Positions 8,298-17,284 of a stretch of DNA of 64,000 nucleotides are shown piece by piece. The DNA comes from Bacteroidota bacterium. GTDB lineage: Bacteria; Bacteroidota; Bacteroidia; 2-12-FULL-35-15. The stretch covers positions 1 through 64,000 of the forward strand of contig CANJYB010000011.1 of the NCBI GenBank assembly GCA_947479085.1, read 5' to 3'. A program made the translations under genes and the position numbers. The notes beneath the pieces were generated by a model. It made no database searches and was not told the DNA's origin. It saw only the letters and a list, made by a program, of their open reading frames with translations. Each line of letters opens with the position of its first letter. Position 1 is the stretch's first letter.

Positions 8298-8879
8298 TTA
8301 GTCTTCGTCCAGATCAGTAACTCCTCCCGAAACGATAAACTTCATTACTTCAGAAGAAGAGGCATCAACTACCGTTATATGGTCAGAAGGGACAATTAAC
8401 AGGTTACCGGAAAGGGAATACGACATGGGAACATATACTGCTACTGTTCCTTTTTTTATGTGAAGTTCACTTAAATCTTCCTGGGTGACAAACCCCAGCT
8501 GCTGAATGTTGTTTTCTTTGTTAATGGTAATTAATACGGGTTTATTAAAACGCTTTTTGCTGCCCACAAATGCAGAAATCAAATCCTTGATGGAACCATA
8601 AATGATTTTAACAAAAGGGGTGTGTTCCAATGCTGAATCAAACAGCTTGAACATGGGCCGAAGGATGATGGACGAGCCAAGTAATCCCATAAAAAAGATT
8701 AAAAGGACTGCACTTACAAGGATTATAATGGGGTCGACCACAGGGCTTACAATGGTACCAAAAAGGGAAAACAAAGAGCCCACCCAGGAAATAACTTTGT
8801 AAAAAACAATAATGGTAATGGATACAGGAACGGTTATGACCAATCCCTGGATAAAATACCGTACAACTTTTGTCAACAT
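8298..8879 (-). CDS. DUF502 family inner-membrane protein
   Basis: 193 aa. Two hydrophobic segments (about residues 8-30 and 50-74) are followed by a soluble domain with PxVKxIYGSIKDLI (HTPFVKIIYGSIKDL) and VYVPMSYSLSGNLLIVP, the hallmark of DUF502 proteins. The family is widespread in bacteria and of unknown function. The acidic tail (DLDED) is typical. Convergent with dprA and separated by a dispersed repeat. The assignment to the family is strong; no function is claimed. Confidence 0.88.
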   Translation of the reverse strand: MLTKVVRYFIQGLVITVPVSITIIVFYKVISWVGSLFSLFGTIVSPVVDPIIILVSAVLLIFFMGLLGSSIILRPMFKLFDSALEHTPFVKIIYGSIKDLISAFVGSKKRFNKPVLITINKENNIQQLGFVTQEDLSELHIKKGTVAVYVPMSYSLSGNLLIVPSDHITVVDASSSEVMKFIVSGGVTDLDED

Positions 8880-9021
8880 AATTTAAACATTTATTTGCTG
8901 CGAAATTACTTAAATAAATCTTCGTGTTTGATTAAACTATTTTTTAATAATCTCGTCAAACAAATACAAAACCACCTAACTACCCTATTCATTGTGTTTA
9001 TGTGTTTTGATTGAGTGCGGA

Positions 9022-9055
9022 ACACCTCTCTTTAAAAAGGGAGGTGTTTTTTTTA
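9022..9055 (+). terminator. Terminator-like hairpin with T tract
   Basis: AACACCTC(T)CTTT / AAAGGGAGGTGTT stem followed by eight T residues. It lies upstream of the carbonic anhydrase and is not directly after any + strand gene. It may insulate the divergent region. Confidence 0.55.
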
Positions 9056-9085
9056 TTTTATTAATAAGCATTATAGATTGATTGG

Positions 9086-9130
9086 TTACACAGAGAAAAA
9101 GGAGAAGACACAGAGAACCACAGAGGAAAG
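9086..9130. repeat. CACAGAG dispersed repeat, copy 1 (partial)
   Basis: Matches half of the complete element at 15261-15349 and the partial copies at 26586-26630 and 49681-49723 (ACACAGAGAA, GGAGAAGACACAGAG, AACCACAGAG). Confidence 0.7.
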
Positions 9131-9237
9131 AAAGGTTTTAGAAACATAAAGGATTGTTATTATTAAAGCAATGGAATTAATTTATAGTTTTGTGATGTTA
9201 TAAATGAACTTAATTTTCTGATTAATCATTTTACAAT

Positions 9238-9870
9238 ATGCGAAGACTCTACGAAAGACTATTGACAGGTAATAAACAATGGGCAGCAGAAAAGCTAAAA
9301 GACAATCCTGATTTTTTTAAAAAACTGAGCTTAGGTCAAAACCCGGAATACCTCTGGATTGGCTGTTCGGACAGCCGTGTGCCGGCCAACGAAATAACCA
9401 ATACCGAGTCAGGAGAAATATTTGTGCATCGCAATATTGCAAATATGGTGGTGCATACGGATATGAATTTGCTTAGTGTATTATACTATGCGGTGGAAAC
9501 ATTGAAAGTAAAACATGTTATTGTTTGTGGGCATTACGGTTGCGGAGGGATAATGGCAGCCATGGAAAACAAAGACCAAGGATTTGTAAACAACTGGCTG
9601 AGAAATATAAAAGAAGTGTATAACAAAAATAGCGAGGAGTTGGATGCTATAACCGATATAAAAACAAGGGGAAACCGGCTGGTGGAACTAAATGTTATAG
9701 AACAGGTACATAACCTTGCAAAAACAAAGATAGTACAGCAACACTGGAAAAGCAGGGAACTCGAAATACACGGCTGGGTTTATGGTTTTGACAACGGACT
9801 GATAAAAGACCTGGAAGTAAGCTATAGCGACATTCAAAATGTGGAGCCGATTTTCAGGTACGATATTTAA
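9238..9870 (+). CDS. can: Beta-class carbonic anhydrase
   Basis: 210 aa. It interconverts CO2 and bicarbonate in the cytoplasm. Zinc ligands are Cys43, Asp45 or water, His99 and Cys102, in GCSDSRVPAN (42-51) and GHYGCGG (98-104), and Asp45/Arg47 form the catalytic dyad. VHRNIANMV (63-71) is also conserved. Length and motifs fit the plant-type/type II beta enzymes of many bacteria. The last four bases overlap the convergent MmcQ/YjbR gene. Bicarbonate for the acyl-CoA carboxylase encoded nearby is a possible use, but that is inference. Confidence 0.95.
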   Translation: MRRLYERLLTGNKQWAAEKLKDNPDFFKKLSLGQNPEYLWIGCSDSRVPANEITNTESGEIFVHRNIANMVVHTDMNLLSVLYYAVETLKVKHVIVCGHYGCGGIMAAMENKDQGFVNNWLRNIKEVYNKNSEELDAITDIKTRGNRLVELNVIEQVHNLAKTKIVQQHWKSRELEIHGWVYGFDNGLIKDLEVSYSDIQNVEPIFRYDI

Positions 9871-10229
9871 GATTTCAAGGCTTTCAGTTTTTCCTTTTCT
9901 TTCTTTGTAAGTCCTTCTGCCACCAGGTTATACGAATCGGTTATCCATTCCTTTAATAATTTGTTGGTTGCTGTTCCATCTGCAATTATGGTATTCCAAT
10001 GTTTTTTATTCATGTGAAAGCCGGGCAATACGCAGGAATAATGTTCCCTTAGTTCTATTGCTTTTTCGGGGTCGCACTTTACGTTAAACCGGACAGGGTT
10101 GTTTTCAAAACCTGTTAACAGGAACGCTTTTCCCATTACCTTAAAAACAAGTGTTTCCGGACCGAATGGCAAGGTTTCTTCTACCCCTTTCATTGAAATG
10201 CAATATTCGCGAAGTTCTTCTAAGTTCAT
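9867..10229 (-). CDS. MmcQ/YjbR family protein
   Basis: 120 aa. MNLEELREYCISMKGVEETLPFGPETLVFKVMGK fits the YjbR/CyaY-like fold family (often annotated as DNA-binding), and the later GFHMNKKHWNTI is the conserved YjbR core. Function in the cell is unclear. The C-terminus is Lys/Glu-rich. Its stop overlaps the carbonic anhydrase stop tail to tail by 4 nt. Confidence 0.85.
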   Translation of the reverse strand: MNLEELREYCISMKGVEETLPFGPETLVFKVMGKAFLLTGFENNPVRFNVKCDPEKAIELREHYSCVLPGFHMNKKHWNTIIADGTATNKLLKEWITDSYNLVAEGLTKKEKEKLKALKS

Positions 10230-10463
10230 TGTTGTTTATTAAAAAAAATTGGTACGCAGATGCTAATGATTGGTAAAGATAAAAAATGATTTATGATTGC
10301 AGTTAGGATAAATGCGTTAGTACAAGACTAAAACCTATAAATCAGCGTACTGAAATTCTTTCAAAAATAAATAATTAATCTGCAATCCATTATTTTATAA
10401 TTTTGACAACATCAATCCCGCAAAAGCGGATGAAAAAAACAATACATATTTATATTTATCAGG

Positions 10464-12008
10464 ATGGAAAATAAAATAAAGGAACTGGAGAAGAAAATAG
10501 CCGAAGCGCAACTGGGTGGTGGGCAAAAGAGAATAGACTCGCAACATAAAAAAGGAAAGCTGACGGCAAGAGAACGTATTCATTTTTTGATGGACGAAGG
10601 AAGTTTCGAAGAAATAGGAATGATGGTGACCCACCGTTCCACACAGTTTGGGCTGGAAAGAGAAAAATATTTAGGAGATGGAGTAATTACAGGATACGGT
10701 ACCATTAACGGAAGAATGGTGTATGTGTATTCCCAGGATTTTACGGTATTTGGAGGTTCTTTGTCGGAAACACATGCGGAAAAGATTTGCAAAATAATGG
10801 ACCTTGCCATGAAAAATGGCGCCCCGGTTATCGGGCTGAACGATAGCGGAGGTGCCCGTATACAGGAAGGAGTAGTTTCGTTAGGCGGATATGCGGATAT
10901 ATTTTATCGCAATACATTGGCTTCTGGAGTGGTGCCACAGCTGTCGGCTATTATGGGTCCCTGTGCTGGTGGTGCGGTGTATTCTCCGGCCATTACCGAC
11001 TTTATTATGATGGTGGAAAACACTTCGTATATGTTTGTAACCGGTCCTAATGTGGTAAAAACAGTAACTCACGAAGAGGTAACTTCAGAGGAACTTGGTG
11101 GAGCATCCACCCATAGTACCAAATCCGGTGTTACCCATTTTTCATGCGCCAACGAAATAGAATGCATTAACAATATTAAAGCATTGCTGAGCTATATGCC
11201 TCAGAACTGTGAAGACACAGCCCCTTCGGTGGCTTATGAAAATAACGGCAACGAAAAACGCCCGGAACTAAACACGCTTATCCCTGAAAACCCAAATCAG
11301 CCATACGATATCAGAGATGTTATTAACGGGGTGATTGACAGGGAAACGTTCCTTGAAGTACATAAAAACTTTGCAGAAAACATAGTGGTGGGCTTTGCCC
11401 GTTTGGCAGGCAAAAGCATTGGTATTGTTGCCAACCAGCCGGCATTTTTGGCAGGTGTGCTGGATATTAATTCTTCTACCAAGGCGGCCCGTTTTGTTCG
11501 TTTCTGCGATTGTTTTAATATTCCTTTGCTGGTGTTCGAAGATGTTCCGGGTTTTCTTCCGGGTACAGACCAGGAATGGCATGGCATTATTACTAATGGT
11601 GCAAAACTATTGTACGCATTTTGCGAAGCAACGGTGCCAAGGGTTACGGTAATTATCCGTAAGGCTTACGGTGGTGCTTATGATGTAATGAACAGCAAGC
11701 ATATAGGTGCGGATATGAATTATGCCTGGCCTTCGGCAGAGATTGCAGTGATGGGAGCAAAAGGTGCGGCAGAAATAATATTTAAGGCAGAAATAGCAGC
11801 CGACAAAGACCCGGTGGCCAAGCTTGCTGAAAAGGAAAAGGAATACATTGAGCATTTTGCCAACCCTTACCGTGCAGCCGAAAGAGGCTATGTGGATGAG
11901 GTTATAAAACCCGAAGACACACGCGAGAAACTAATCAGGGCTTTTGCAATGCTTAAAAACAAGGTGGCTAAATTGCCGAAGAAAAAACACGGGAATATAC
12001 CGTTGTAG
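10464..12008 (+). CDS. pccB: Acyl-CoA (propionyl-CoA) carboxylase, carboxyltransferase beta subunit
   Basis: 514 aa. It carries the twin crotonase-fold carboxyltransferase with oxyanion-hole glycines in [15 protein letters not shown] and [13 protein letters not shown] (N half) and [15 protein letters not shown] and [11 protein letters not shown] (C half). It transfers CO2 from biotin-carrier protein to propionyl-CoA or a related acyl-CoA. Length and motifs fit PccB/MmdA proteins; acetyl-CoA carboxylase AccD is much shorter. The biotin carboxylase and biotin-carrier subunits are not adjacent, so the partner is encoded elsewhere. A TAATTTTG box at 10398-10405 is a possible -7 promoter element. 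Confidence 0.93.
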   Translation: MENKIKELEKKIAEAQLGGGQKRIDSQHKKGKLTARERIHFLMDEGSFEEIGMMVTHRSTQFGLEREKYLGDGVITGYGTINGRMVYVYSQDFTVFGGSLSETHAEKICKIMDLAMKNGAPVIGLNDSGGARIQEGVVSLGGYADIFYRNTLASGVVPQLSAIMGPCAGGAVYSPAITDFIMMVENTSYMFVTGPNVVKTVTHEEVTSEELGGASTHSTKSGVTHFSCANEIECINNIKALLSYMPQNCEDTAPSVAYENNGNEKRPELNTLIPENPNQPYDIRDVINGVIDRETFLEVHKNFAENIVVGFARLAGKSIGIVANQPAFLAGVLDINSSTKAARFVRFCDCFNIPLLVFEDVPGFLPGTDQEWHGIITNGAKLLYAFCEATVPRVTVIIRKAYGGAYDVMNSKHIGADMNYAWPSAEIAVMGAKGAAEIIFKAEIAADKDPVAKLAEKEKEYIEHFANPYRAAERGYVDEVIKPEDTREKLIRAFAMLKNKVAKLPKKKHGNIPL

Positions 12009-12032
12009 TAAGAAGCTATTGAGTTAAGACTT

Positions 12033-13649
12033 TTACTGGATAATTATTTTCTTGTTTGTAATGTTTTTCTGTTGGTCTGTTATCTGGACAAAGTAAACAC
12101 CAGCACCCATTTCGCCTTTTTCTATTATTAGTTGGGTGCCTGTAAAGTTTATTGTTCTTATTTCTTTGCCAAGTAAGTTCATTATTTTGACAGTTGTGTT
12201 TTTTTGTTCGGTATTGAATTTAATATAGGTATGATAACTAAACGGGTTTGGATAAATACTTATTCCATTCGCTTCATTAGTAATTGAATTGATGCCAACT
12301 GTTGGGTTATGGCAGGGTGGACAACCATTATCCATAGTATATTTCCATAGGTCACCATAAATATAATGGATGTTATCATTTAAACCACCGTATAACCAAA
12401 GGTTTCCACTATTATCTTTAAATGGAAGCGCACCACACCTTGACCTAGGTTTATTTAGGGGGCTAGAAACACCTAAAGTTCCGAATGATGAAGTATAATT
12501 TTGAATTGTATCATTAGCAGCCCAAATCCATTTTAAGATATTAGTATCGAAATATACCAAATCGTTAAAATCAAAGTAATTATTTACACCGCCCATCATC
12601 CATAAATTGTCGCATGCATCTATCCAGCACGCTCTCGTTTCAACCCTAGAATGTGGAATTACATTATCACTTTGTCCATTAAATGTATAATCACAAGTAG
12701 TATCGCTATAAACAGCGTTATTCATGACTGTATTTGTTGTATCTCCCCATACCCAAGTCCACATATTACTGTTAATTTCGTATTTAAAAATTCCTTTAAG
12801 ATGATTGCTAACAGCGTGATACAACCAAAGGTTATTATTTGAATCTATCCATCTGGTATAAGCAAAGAAATCATTTCCTGGCGTATTATTTACCGAAGGA
12901 ATACCCTTTTGTCCATAAACTGGAGCTCCTGAAATATTACCATTTACCCAAATCCAATTGTTTGTAGCTATTCTATATTTCCAAAGGCAACCTCGTAAAT
13001 CAAGCAACCATAAATTATCATTATTATCCGCCCAAGTTAAACCCATCTCTTCTTGAGGAGGAGGTTCATTTGTTGAGCTTTCAATTCCTTTTGTACCATA
13101 AACGCCTTGATAACCACCGCAAGAAGGTATTGTATCACCCTTCATCCAAGTCCACATATTAGTTGAAATATTGTACTTCCATAAATCATTTCGATCACAT
13201 AACAAACCAGTTTGATAATAACTAGTACCTCCAAACAACCAGAGGTTTCCTTGATTATCTGTCCAAGATTCACTTTCTGCTCTTTCTCCAGGGGTATTAG
13301 CAGGTGAAGCAATTCCCATTATTCCAAAGATTGGTCTTACATCATTTAACCCTCCAGAACCTTTTATCCAAGTCCATTGATTAATACTAACATCATATTT
13401 CCATAAATCATCAATAGTTCCAGTATGACTAACTCCACCATACAACCAAAAATTACCTTGATTATCTGTCCATTCAGTTGCCTCATAAAGTCCGCGAGGT
13501 TTATTGGTTGGGCTTGAAACGCCCATCGTTCCATAATTTCCAATATAATTAGTTGTTTGTGTTCCACCCATCCAAGTCCATTCACCTGTCTGTGCAAGTG
13601 TTTGTAATGTCAGCCCTAACAACAGTAAAAGAGTTTTTATTTTTTTCAT
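12033..13649 (-). CDS. Kelch-like repeat T9SS-secreted protein
   Basis: 538 aa. A signal peptide (about 1-19, ending LQTLAQ) is followed by about six repeats of 60-90 aa, each with W-W or WTW, YG(TM)G(V/I)xSP.N(T/K)P, a tryptophan and D-NLWL(F/Y)GG, then DLWKY. These are Kelch/galactose-oxidase-type beta-propeller blades. A T9SS type A sorting domain ends the protein (ISIYPNPFSYHTYI, then GVYFVQITD and NKKIIIQ). By family knowledge it is a secreted or cell-surface protein; the ligand is unknown. Repeats are conserved at protein level but degenerate at DNA level. Convergent with the carboxylase gene. Confidence 0.88.
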   Translation of the reverse strand: MKKIKTLLLLLGLTLQTLAQTGEWTWMGGTQTTNYIGNYGTMGVSSPTNKPRGLYEATEWTDNQGNFWLYGGVSHTGTIDDLWKYDVSINQWTWIKGSGGLNDVRPIFGIMGIASPANTPGERAESESWTDNQGNLWLFGGTSYYQTGLLCDRNDLWKYNISTNMWTWMKGDTIPSCGGYQGVYGTKGIESSTNEPPPQEEMGLTWADNNDNLWLLDLRGCLWKYRIATNNWIWVNGNISGAPVYGQKGIPSVNNTPGNDFFAYTRWIDSNNNLWLYHAVSNHLKGIFKYEINSNMWTWVWGDTTNTVMNNAVYSDTTCDYTFNGQSDNVIPHSRVETRACWIDACDNLWMMGGVNNYFDFNDLVYFDTNILKWIWAANDTIQNYTSSFGTLGVSSPLNKPRSRCGALPFKDNSGNLWLYGGLNDNIHYIYGDLWKYTMDNGCPPCHNPTVGINSITNEANGISIYPNPFSYHTYIKFNTEQKNTTVKIMNLLGKEIRTINFTGTQLIIEKGEMGAGVYFVQITDQQKNITNKKIIIQ

Positions 13650-13856
13650 TGCGTTTTTGTTTAATTATTTCTTAAAGTTTCGTTCGTGGAGCAAGTTTCG
13701 TTGAAACGATCTTAAATTACGCCTAACATATTAATATTTGAAGTTCTAAAAATACTAATTAAAGCTTTAGCCAAAGATTTCTTTTGGCGTTTGTTTCTTG
13801 AAACACAAACAGGGGCAAAAAAACAAGTTCCCGTAGGGAGCTAAAAAGGGTAAAAA

Positions 13857-14108
13857 CCTCCATTTCTACTTTTCCTTTAAGAAAAAGTATTTTTTATTAC
13901 AGGAAGAATTGTTTTTCTTGAAGAGAGACAAGGTTTTCTTTAAGAAAAAACACATTTCTTAAAGAATAAGTAGTTTTTCTTAAAGAATGTTTTCTTTTTC
14001 TTAAAGCGAAAACAGGTTTTCTTGTAAACAGGTGTGGTTCTTCTTAAAGAAAAAATACATTTCTTAAAGAAAACCTATCTTTTCTTAAAGAAAAAGTAGA
14101 AATGGAGG
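13857..14108. repeat. Phased array of TTTCTTAAAGAAA palindromes flanked by inverted terminal repeats
   Basis: About ten copies of a core TTCTTAAAGAA (variants CTTTAAG, CTTGAAG). The C of CTT falls at 13875, 13917, 13938, 13958, 13979, 14000, 14021, 14043, 14063 and 14084, that is a step of 20-22 bp with one skipped unit. The ends are a near-perfect inverted repeat of about 29 bp (CCTCCATTTCTACTTTT at 13857 and its complement ending at 14108). Confidence 0.85.
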
Positions 14109-14358
14109 AAAAGCGAAAACCTGGGGCGTTTTTATAATCAAAAATTGACTTTAAGGGTGTTTTTAAGGAGTAGAAAAATCCGCCCCATATATTATAATTT
14201 TTATAAAACGAGACATGTTTTTTAGAAAAACGTTCGATTTTACAGTTTTAACAAAAAACGAAAAAAGACTATTCTGTTAAAAACAATGCATTTAAACGCG
14301 TAAAAAGGCCATAAAATTATGGTGAGGATGGTTTTTTTTGGCGCCCGAGTGAATTTAA

Positions 14359-14610
14359 GCGTAATCATTTACTATTTGAGTGTAATCATCTACTATCTGA
14401 ACGCAGTCGTTTACCATATGAGCGTTGTCATTTACCATTTGAGAACACACGTTTACTATATGAGCATACTCATTTACCATTTGACCGTTGTCATTTACCG
14501 TTTGAGTGAAGTCGTTTACCAAATGAACGCATTCATTTACTATATGAGCGTAGTCATTTACCATCTGACGGTATTCGTTTGGCAAAAAACGGTTGTCGTT
14601 TCGCTTTTCA
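14359..14610. repeat. 21-bp tandem repeat array (12 units)
   Basis: Head-to-tail units with consensus about GCGTWGTCATTTACCATWTGA. The first ten are well conserved and the last two degenerate. Because 21 is a multiple of 3, both strands stay open and spell heptads such as MVNDYAH on the minus strand. No signal peptide or non-repeat domain accompanies them, so a protein is doubtful. Confidence 0.88.
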
Positions 14611-14660
14611 CGAAGTTGTTTAATTCTTTATTTATGTACTTTTGCCGAAATAATAAAAGG

Positions 14661-14759
14661 GTCACGCAAAGACGCAAAGGACGCAAAGATGTTTTTAAAA
14701 TTAAAAATGTTTTTTTATTCCTCTTTTATCTTTGCGCTCTCTGCGCCTTTGCGAGAAAC
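14661..14759. repeat. CGCAAAGACGC dispersed inverted-repeat element, complete copy
   Basis: Begins TCACGCAAAGACGCAAAGG and ends CTGCGCCTTTGCGAGA, the imperfect complement. Related copies occur at 951-1016, 1071-1149 and 17203-17273. The T-rich middle and size of about 100 bp suggest a MITE or REP-pair-like element, five bases upstream of the start of the next gene. Confidence 0.75.
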
Positions 14760-14763
14760 AAAC

Positions 14764-15255
14764 ATGGCAAAACACACGTTAGAAATATCTTACGATTATG
14801 ATTTCCTCTTAATCGGAATTTCCTCTCACGAGAAAGATTACCGCATTTGCTGGGCATTGAATAAAAAGCTGGGAATAGACCTGGTAAAACAGGATTCGCT
14901 GGAAATAAAAGGTAAAAAACAAACCACGCCTTCGTACTTTTCTTTTTTTATTTTTGATAAAGAAGAAGATTTCCTGGAGTATTCGGTGATTGCTAATTTC
15001 AGCGAAAACAAAGCGCTGGTGACAAAAGAAAACACCTTGTTCAACGAGGATGATAAATCGAAAAAGGATCAATCGGAAAACGAATTGCTTATCCCGGAAC
15101 AAAAGCAAATGAATTACTTTTTTATGGTAAGAGGAGAAGTGGATGATGATGAAGCAGAAGAATTAGTAAAAAACATAAAGGAAATAGATGTGGTGCAAAC
15201 GGCAGTTCGCATTGATGTTACCCAATTAAAATCGAAACAAAATTTAATATTTTAA
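14764..15255 (+). CDS. IPExxxVDY family protein
   Basis: 163 aa from ATG 14764 (MAKHTLEISYDYDFLLIG). The family's name-giving motif appears as IPEQKQMNY at 110-118 (Met-Asn in place of Val-Asp). Function is unknown; in Bacteroidota it is commonly found next to pyruvate kinase, as here. The upstream in-frame extension to 14593 runs through a dispersed repeat and is rejected. No signal peptide or membrane segment is present. The acidic stretch DDDEAEE is at 127-133. Confidence 0.85.
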   Translation: MAKHTLEISYDYDFLLIGISSHEKDYRICWALNKKLGIDLVKQDSLEIKGKKQTTPSYFSFFIFDKEEDFLEYSVIANFSENKALVTKENTLFNEDDKSKKDQSENELLIPEQKQMNYFFMVRGEVDDDEAEELVKNIKEIDVVQTAVRIDVTQLKSKQNLIF

Positions 15256-15260
15256 AATAT

Positions 15261-15349
15261 TCAACACAGAGAAAAAGGAGAAAACAGAGTTTCACAGAGA
15301 TAAAACCCTCCTCCGTGAAACTCTTTACCCTTTGTGTACTCTGTGTTGA
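15261..15349. repeat. CACAGAG dispersed element, complete copy with terminal inverted repeats
   Basis: Ends TCAACACAGAG (15261-15271) and CTCTGTGTTGA (15339-15349) are perfect complements; inside, TTTCACAGAG pairs with CCGTGAAACTC. About 89 bp in all. Half-copies lie at 9086, 26586 and 49681. It sits between the IPExxxVDY gene and pyk, so any co-transcript must run through it. Confidence 0.8.
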
Positions 15350-15370
15350 AAAGACAAAAACAAAAACAAA

Positions 15371-16789
15371 ATGAAAAGAACAAAAATAGTTGCAACACTT
15401 GGCCCGGCATCCACCACGAGTGATGTATTGGAAGCCATGATAAAAGCAGGGGTGAATGTGTGCAGGATAAATTTTTCGCATGGCTCGTACGACAATGTGT
15501 TGGTGCAGATTAACAATGTAAGAGAACTCAATAAAAAACTAAATACACATGTGGCCATTCTTGCCGATTTGCAAGGACCAAAGCTTCGAATTGGTGTGGT
15601 GGAAAATAACGGGGTGGAACTGATAGTGGGAAGAGAAATAGTTATTACAACTAAAGAGTGTGTAGGCACAGCAGAGCGTGTATATATTACCTATCCGCAA
15701 TTTCCGAAAGATGTAAAAGCAGGAGAAAACATTTTGATTGATGATGGAAAGCTGTTGCTGAAGGTGCTGGAAACAAACGGCATTGATGAGGTGAAGTCGG
15801 TGGTGGTATATGGTGGAATTCTTTCATCAAAAAAAGGAGTGAACCTGCCGAACACCAAAGTGTCGTTACCTTGTTTAACAGAGAAAGACCTGAAAGACCT
15901 TGATTTTGCATTGGAACAGAATGTGGAATGGATTGGGTTATCATTTGTTCGGTCGGTTACGGATATCGTGGACTTAAAGGCAATTATTAAAAAGAAAAAC
16001 AAACATGCACGGGTAATTGCAAAAATAGAAAAACCGGAAGCGCTGGAAGGGATTGATAATATTATTGATATGTCGGACGGGATAATGGTAGCAAGAGGAG
16101 ACCTTGGGGTGGAATTGCCTATGGAACAAGTGCCGCTTGTGCAAAAGATGCTGGTAAGAAAATGCCTTGCAGCCTCCACACCCATCATCATTGCCACACA
16201 AATGATGGAGAGCATGATAGTTAATTTTGCGCCTACCAGGGCAGAGGTGAACGATGTAGCAAATGCTGTATTGGACGGGGCAGATGCTGTAATGCTGAGC
16301 GGGGAAACCTCAGTAGGAAAGTATCCGGTAAAGGTGATTGAAGCCATGACCCGGATAATTATGAATGTGGAACAGGAGGAAACCATCTATTACAAAGAGC
16401 ACGAACCGATGACCAAGAATCAGAGTTTTGTTGCAGATTCTATTTGTTTTAATGCCTGCGTAATGGCCAAACAGGCGGATGTTAAGGCAATCGTTTCGAT
16501 GACCAATTCCGGTTATACAGCCTTTAAACTGGCCAGCCAGCGCCCGCAGGCAAAGATTTATATATTTACTGATAACGAATCGTTACTCACCACGCTTAAC
16601 CTGGTATGGGGAGTTAAAGGGTTTTACTATAACAAATACGAAAGTACAGATCAAACTATTTCAGACATATTGGAAGTTTTAAAATCAAGGCATTTGGTTG
16701 ATACGGATGACCTTGTTATTAATATTGTTTCGATGCCAATGAAAGAAAGAGGAAGGACAAATATGTTAAAGCTTTCGCAGATTAAATAA
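15371..16789 (+). CDS. pyk: Pyruvate kinase
   Basis: 472 aa. It converts phosphoenolpyruvate and ADP to pyruvate and ATP, the last glycolytic step. The N-terminus KRTKIVATLGPAS, NFSHGSYDN, LADLQGPKLRIG and the signature around IAKIEKPEALEGIDNIID / GIMVARGDLGVELP / IATQMMESM mark the TIM-barrel active site. The C-terminal allosteric-like domain (about 340-472) is present. Length is normal. It probably shares a transcript with the IPExxxVDY gene. Confidence 0.98.
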   Translation: MKRTKIVATLGPASTTSDVLEAMIKAGVNVCRINFSHGSYDNVLVQINNVRELNKKLNTHVAILADLQGPKLRIGVVENNGVELIVGREIVITTKECVGTAERVYITYPQFPKDVKAGENILIDDGKLLLKVLETNGIDEVKSVVVYGGILSSKKGVNLPNTKVSLPCLTEKDLKDLDFALEQNVEWIGLSFVRSVTDIVDLKAIIKKKNKHARVIAKIEKPEALEGIDNIIDMSDGIMVARGDLGVELPMEQVPLVQKMLVRKCLAASTPIIIATQMMESMIVNFAPTRAEVNDVANAVLDGADAVMLSGETSVGKYPVKVIEAMTRIIMNVEQEETIYYKEHEPMTKNQSFVADSICFNACVMAKQADVKAIVSMTNSGYTAFKLASQRPQAKIYIFTDNESLLTTLNLVWGVKGFYYNKYESTDQTISDILEVLKSRHLVDTDDLVINIVSMPMKERGRTNMLKLSQIK

Positions 16790-16793
16790 ACGC

Positions 16794-16830
16794 CTCACCC
16801 CCTTCCCCTCTCCAAAGGAGAGGGGGGAAG
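16794..16830. repeat. Dispersed CCTCTCC/GGAGAGG inverted repeat, copy 2
   Basis: CCCCTCTCC-AAA-GGAGAGGGG hairpin without a T tract, directly after pyk. Related to 8217-8252. Confidence 0.6.
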
Positions 16831-16846
16831 CAAGAACTATAAAACC

Positions 16847-17197
16847 ATGAAAAAAATCTATTACCTCTCTTCCTGCTCTACATGTGCACGGATAATAACT
16901 GACCTGGGTTTGAAAGAAAAGAAATTTGTTTTCCAGGACATCAAAACGGAAAAGATAACGCCATCACAATTAGCTGAAATGAAAAAGATGGCAGGTAGTT
17001 ACGAAGCGCTATTCAGTCGTGTTGCGCTAAAGTACAGGGCGCTGGGGTTAGATAAAAAGAAACTGACAGAAGACGATTACAAAAACTATATTCTGGAAGA
17101 ATACACTTTTTTAAAGCGACCGGTGATTATTATTGGAAGCAAGATATTTGTTGGAAACGCTAAAAGTAATGTAGCTGCCGCAAAAGCGGAATTATAA
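16847..17197 (+). CDS. ArsC/Spx-like thioredoxin-fold protein
   Basis: 116 aa. The N-terminal MKKIYYLSSCSTCARI carries Cys10 and Cys13 in a CxxC arrangement, followed by the ArsC-family pattern (KxFVFQDIKTEKIT; LKRPVIIIGSKIFVG). Family members are glutaredoxin-dependent arsenate reductases or Spx-type redox regulators. No arsenic genes are nearby, so the role is open. Length is typical. A CGCAAAGACGC dispersed repeat follows. Confidence 0.82.
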   Translation: MKKIYYLSSCSTCARIITDLGLKEKKFVFQDIKTEKITPSQLAEMKKMAGSYEALFSRVALKYRALGLDKKKLTEDDYKNYILEEYTFLKRPVIIIGSKIFVGNAKSNVAAAKAEL

Positions 17198-17202
17198 AAA
17201 TG

Positions 17203-17273
17203 TTTCACGCAAAGACGCGAAGAACGCAAAGACAATTATGGTTCAACTCTTCCCTTTGCGCCTTTGCGAGACC
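17203..17273. repeat. CGCAAAGACGC dispersed inverted-repeat element, short copy
   Basis: TTTCACGCAAAGACGCG...TTTGCGCCTTTGCGAGA. It reaches to 12 nt before the EamA start and explains the spurious upstream TTG start at 17264. Confidence 0.75.
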
Positions 17274-17284
17274 TATTAACACAC

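Larger units (their letters stand above)
8880..9237. other. Intergenic region without a gene between DUF502 and carbonic anhydrase
   Basis: No open frame of note. It holds a hairpin with T tract at 9022-9055 and one copy of the CACAGAG dispersed repeat at 9086-9130. A TAGTTTTG box at 9185-9192 could be the -7 element for the carbonic anhydrase gene, but no -33 TTG is found at the right distance. Confidence 0.6.
13650..14763. other. 1.1-kb gene-free divergent intergenic region rich in periodic repeats
   Basis: Lies between the Kelch-like gene (-) and the IPExxxVDY gene (+). It holds two different 21-bp-period arrays (13857-14108 and 14359-14610) and a complete CGCAAAGACGC element (14661-14759). 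Open frames across the second array (for example 14319-14801) come from the 21-bp period having no stops, not from protein-like sequence. No RNA gene is recognised. Confidence 0.75.

Noticed and set aside
13857-14108. Possible CRISPR array
   Set aside because: Repeats are about 12 bp with 8-10 bp gaps and no cas genes; CRISPR repeats and spacers are longer and spacers unique.
13650-14763. Possible replication origin because of AT-rich periodic repeats
   Set aside because: No DnaA-box-like TTATCCACA cluster and no dnaA, dnaN or parAB neighbours were seen.
14319-14801. 160-aa open frame with repeated hydrophobic heptads, looking like a membrane protein
   Set aside because: It is produced by the 21-bp repeat, which has no stops, and then runs through a dispersed repeat. 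No start context or non-repeat domain supports it.
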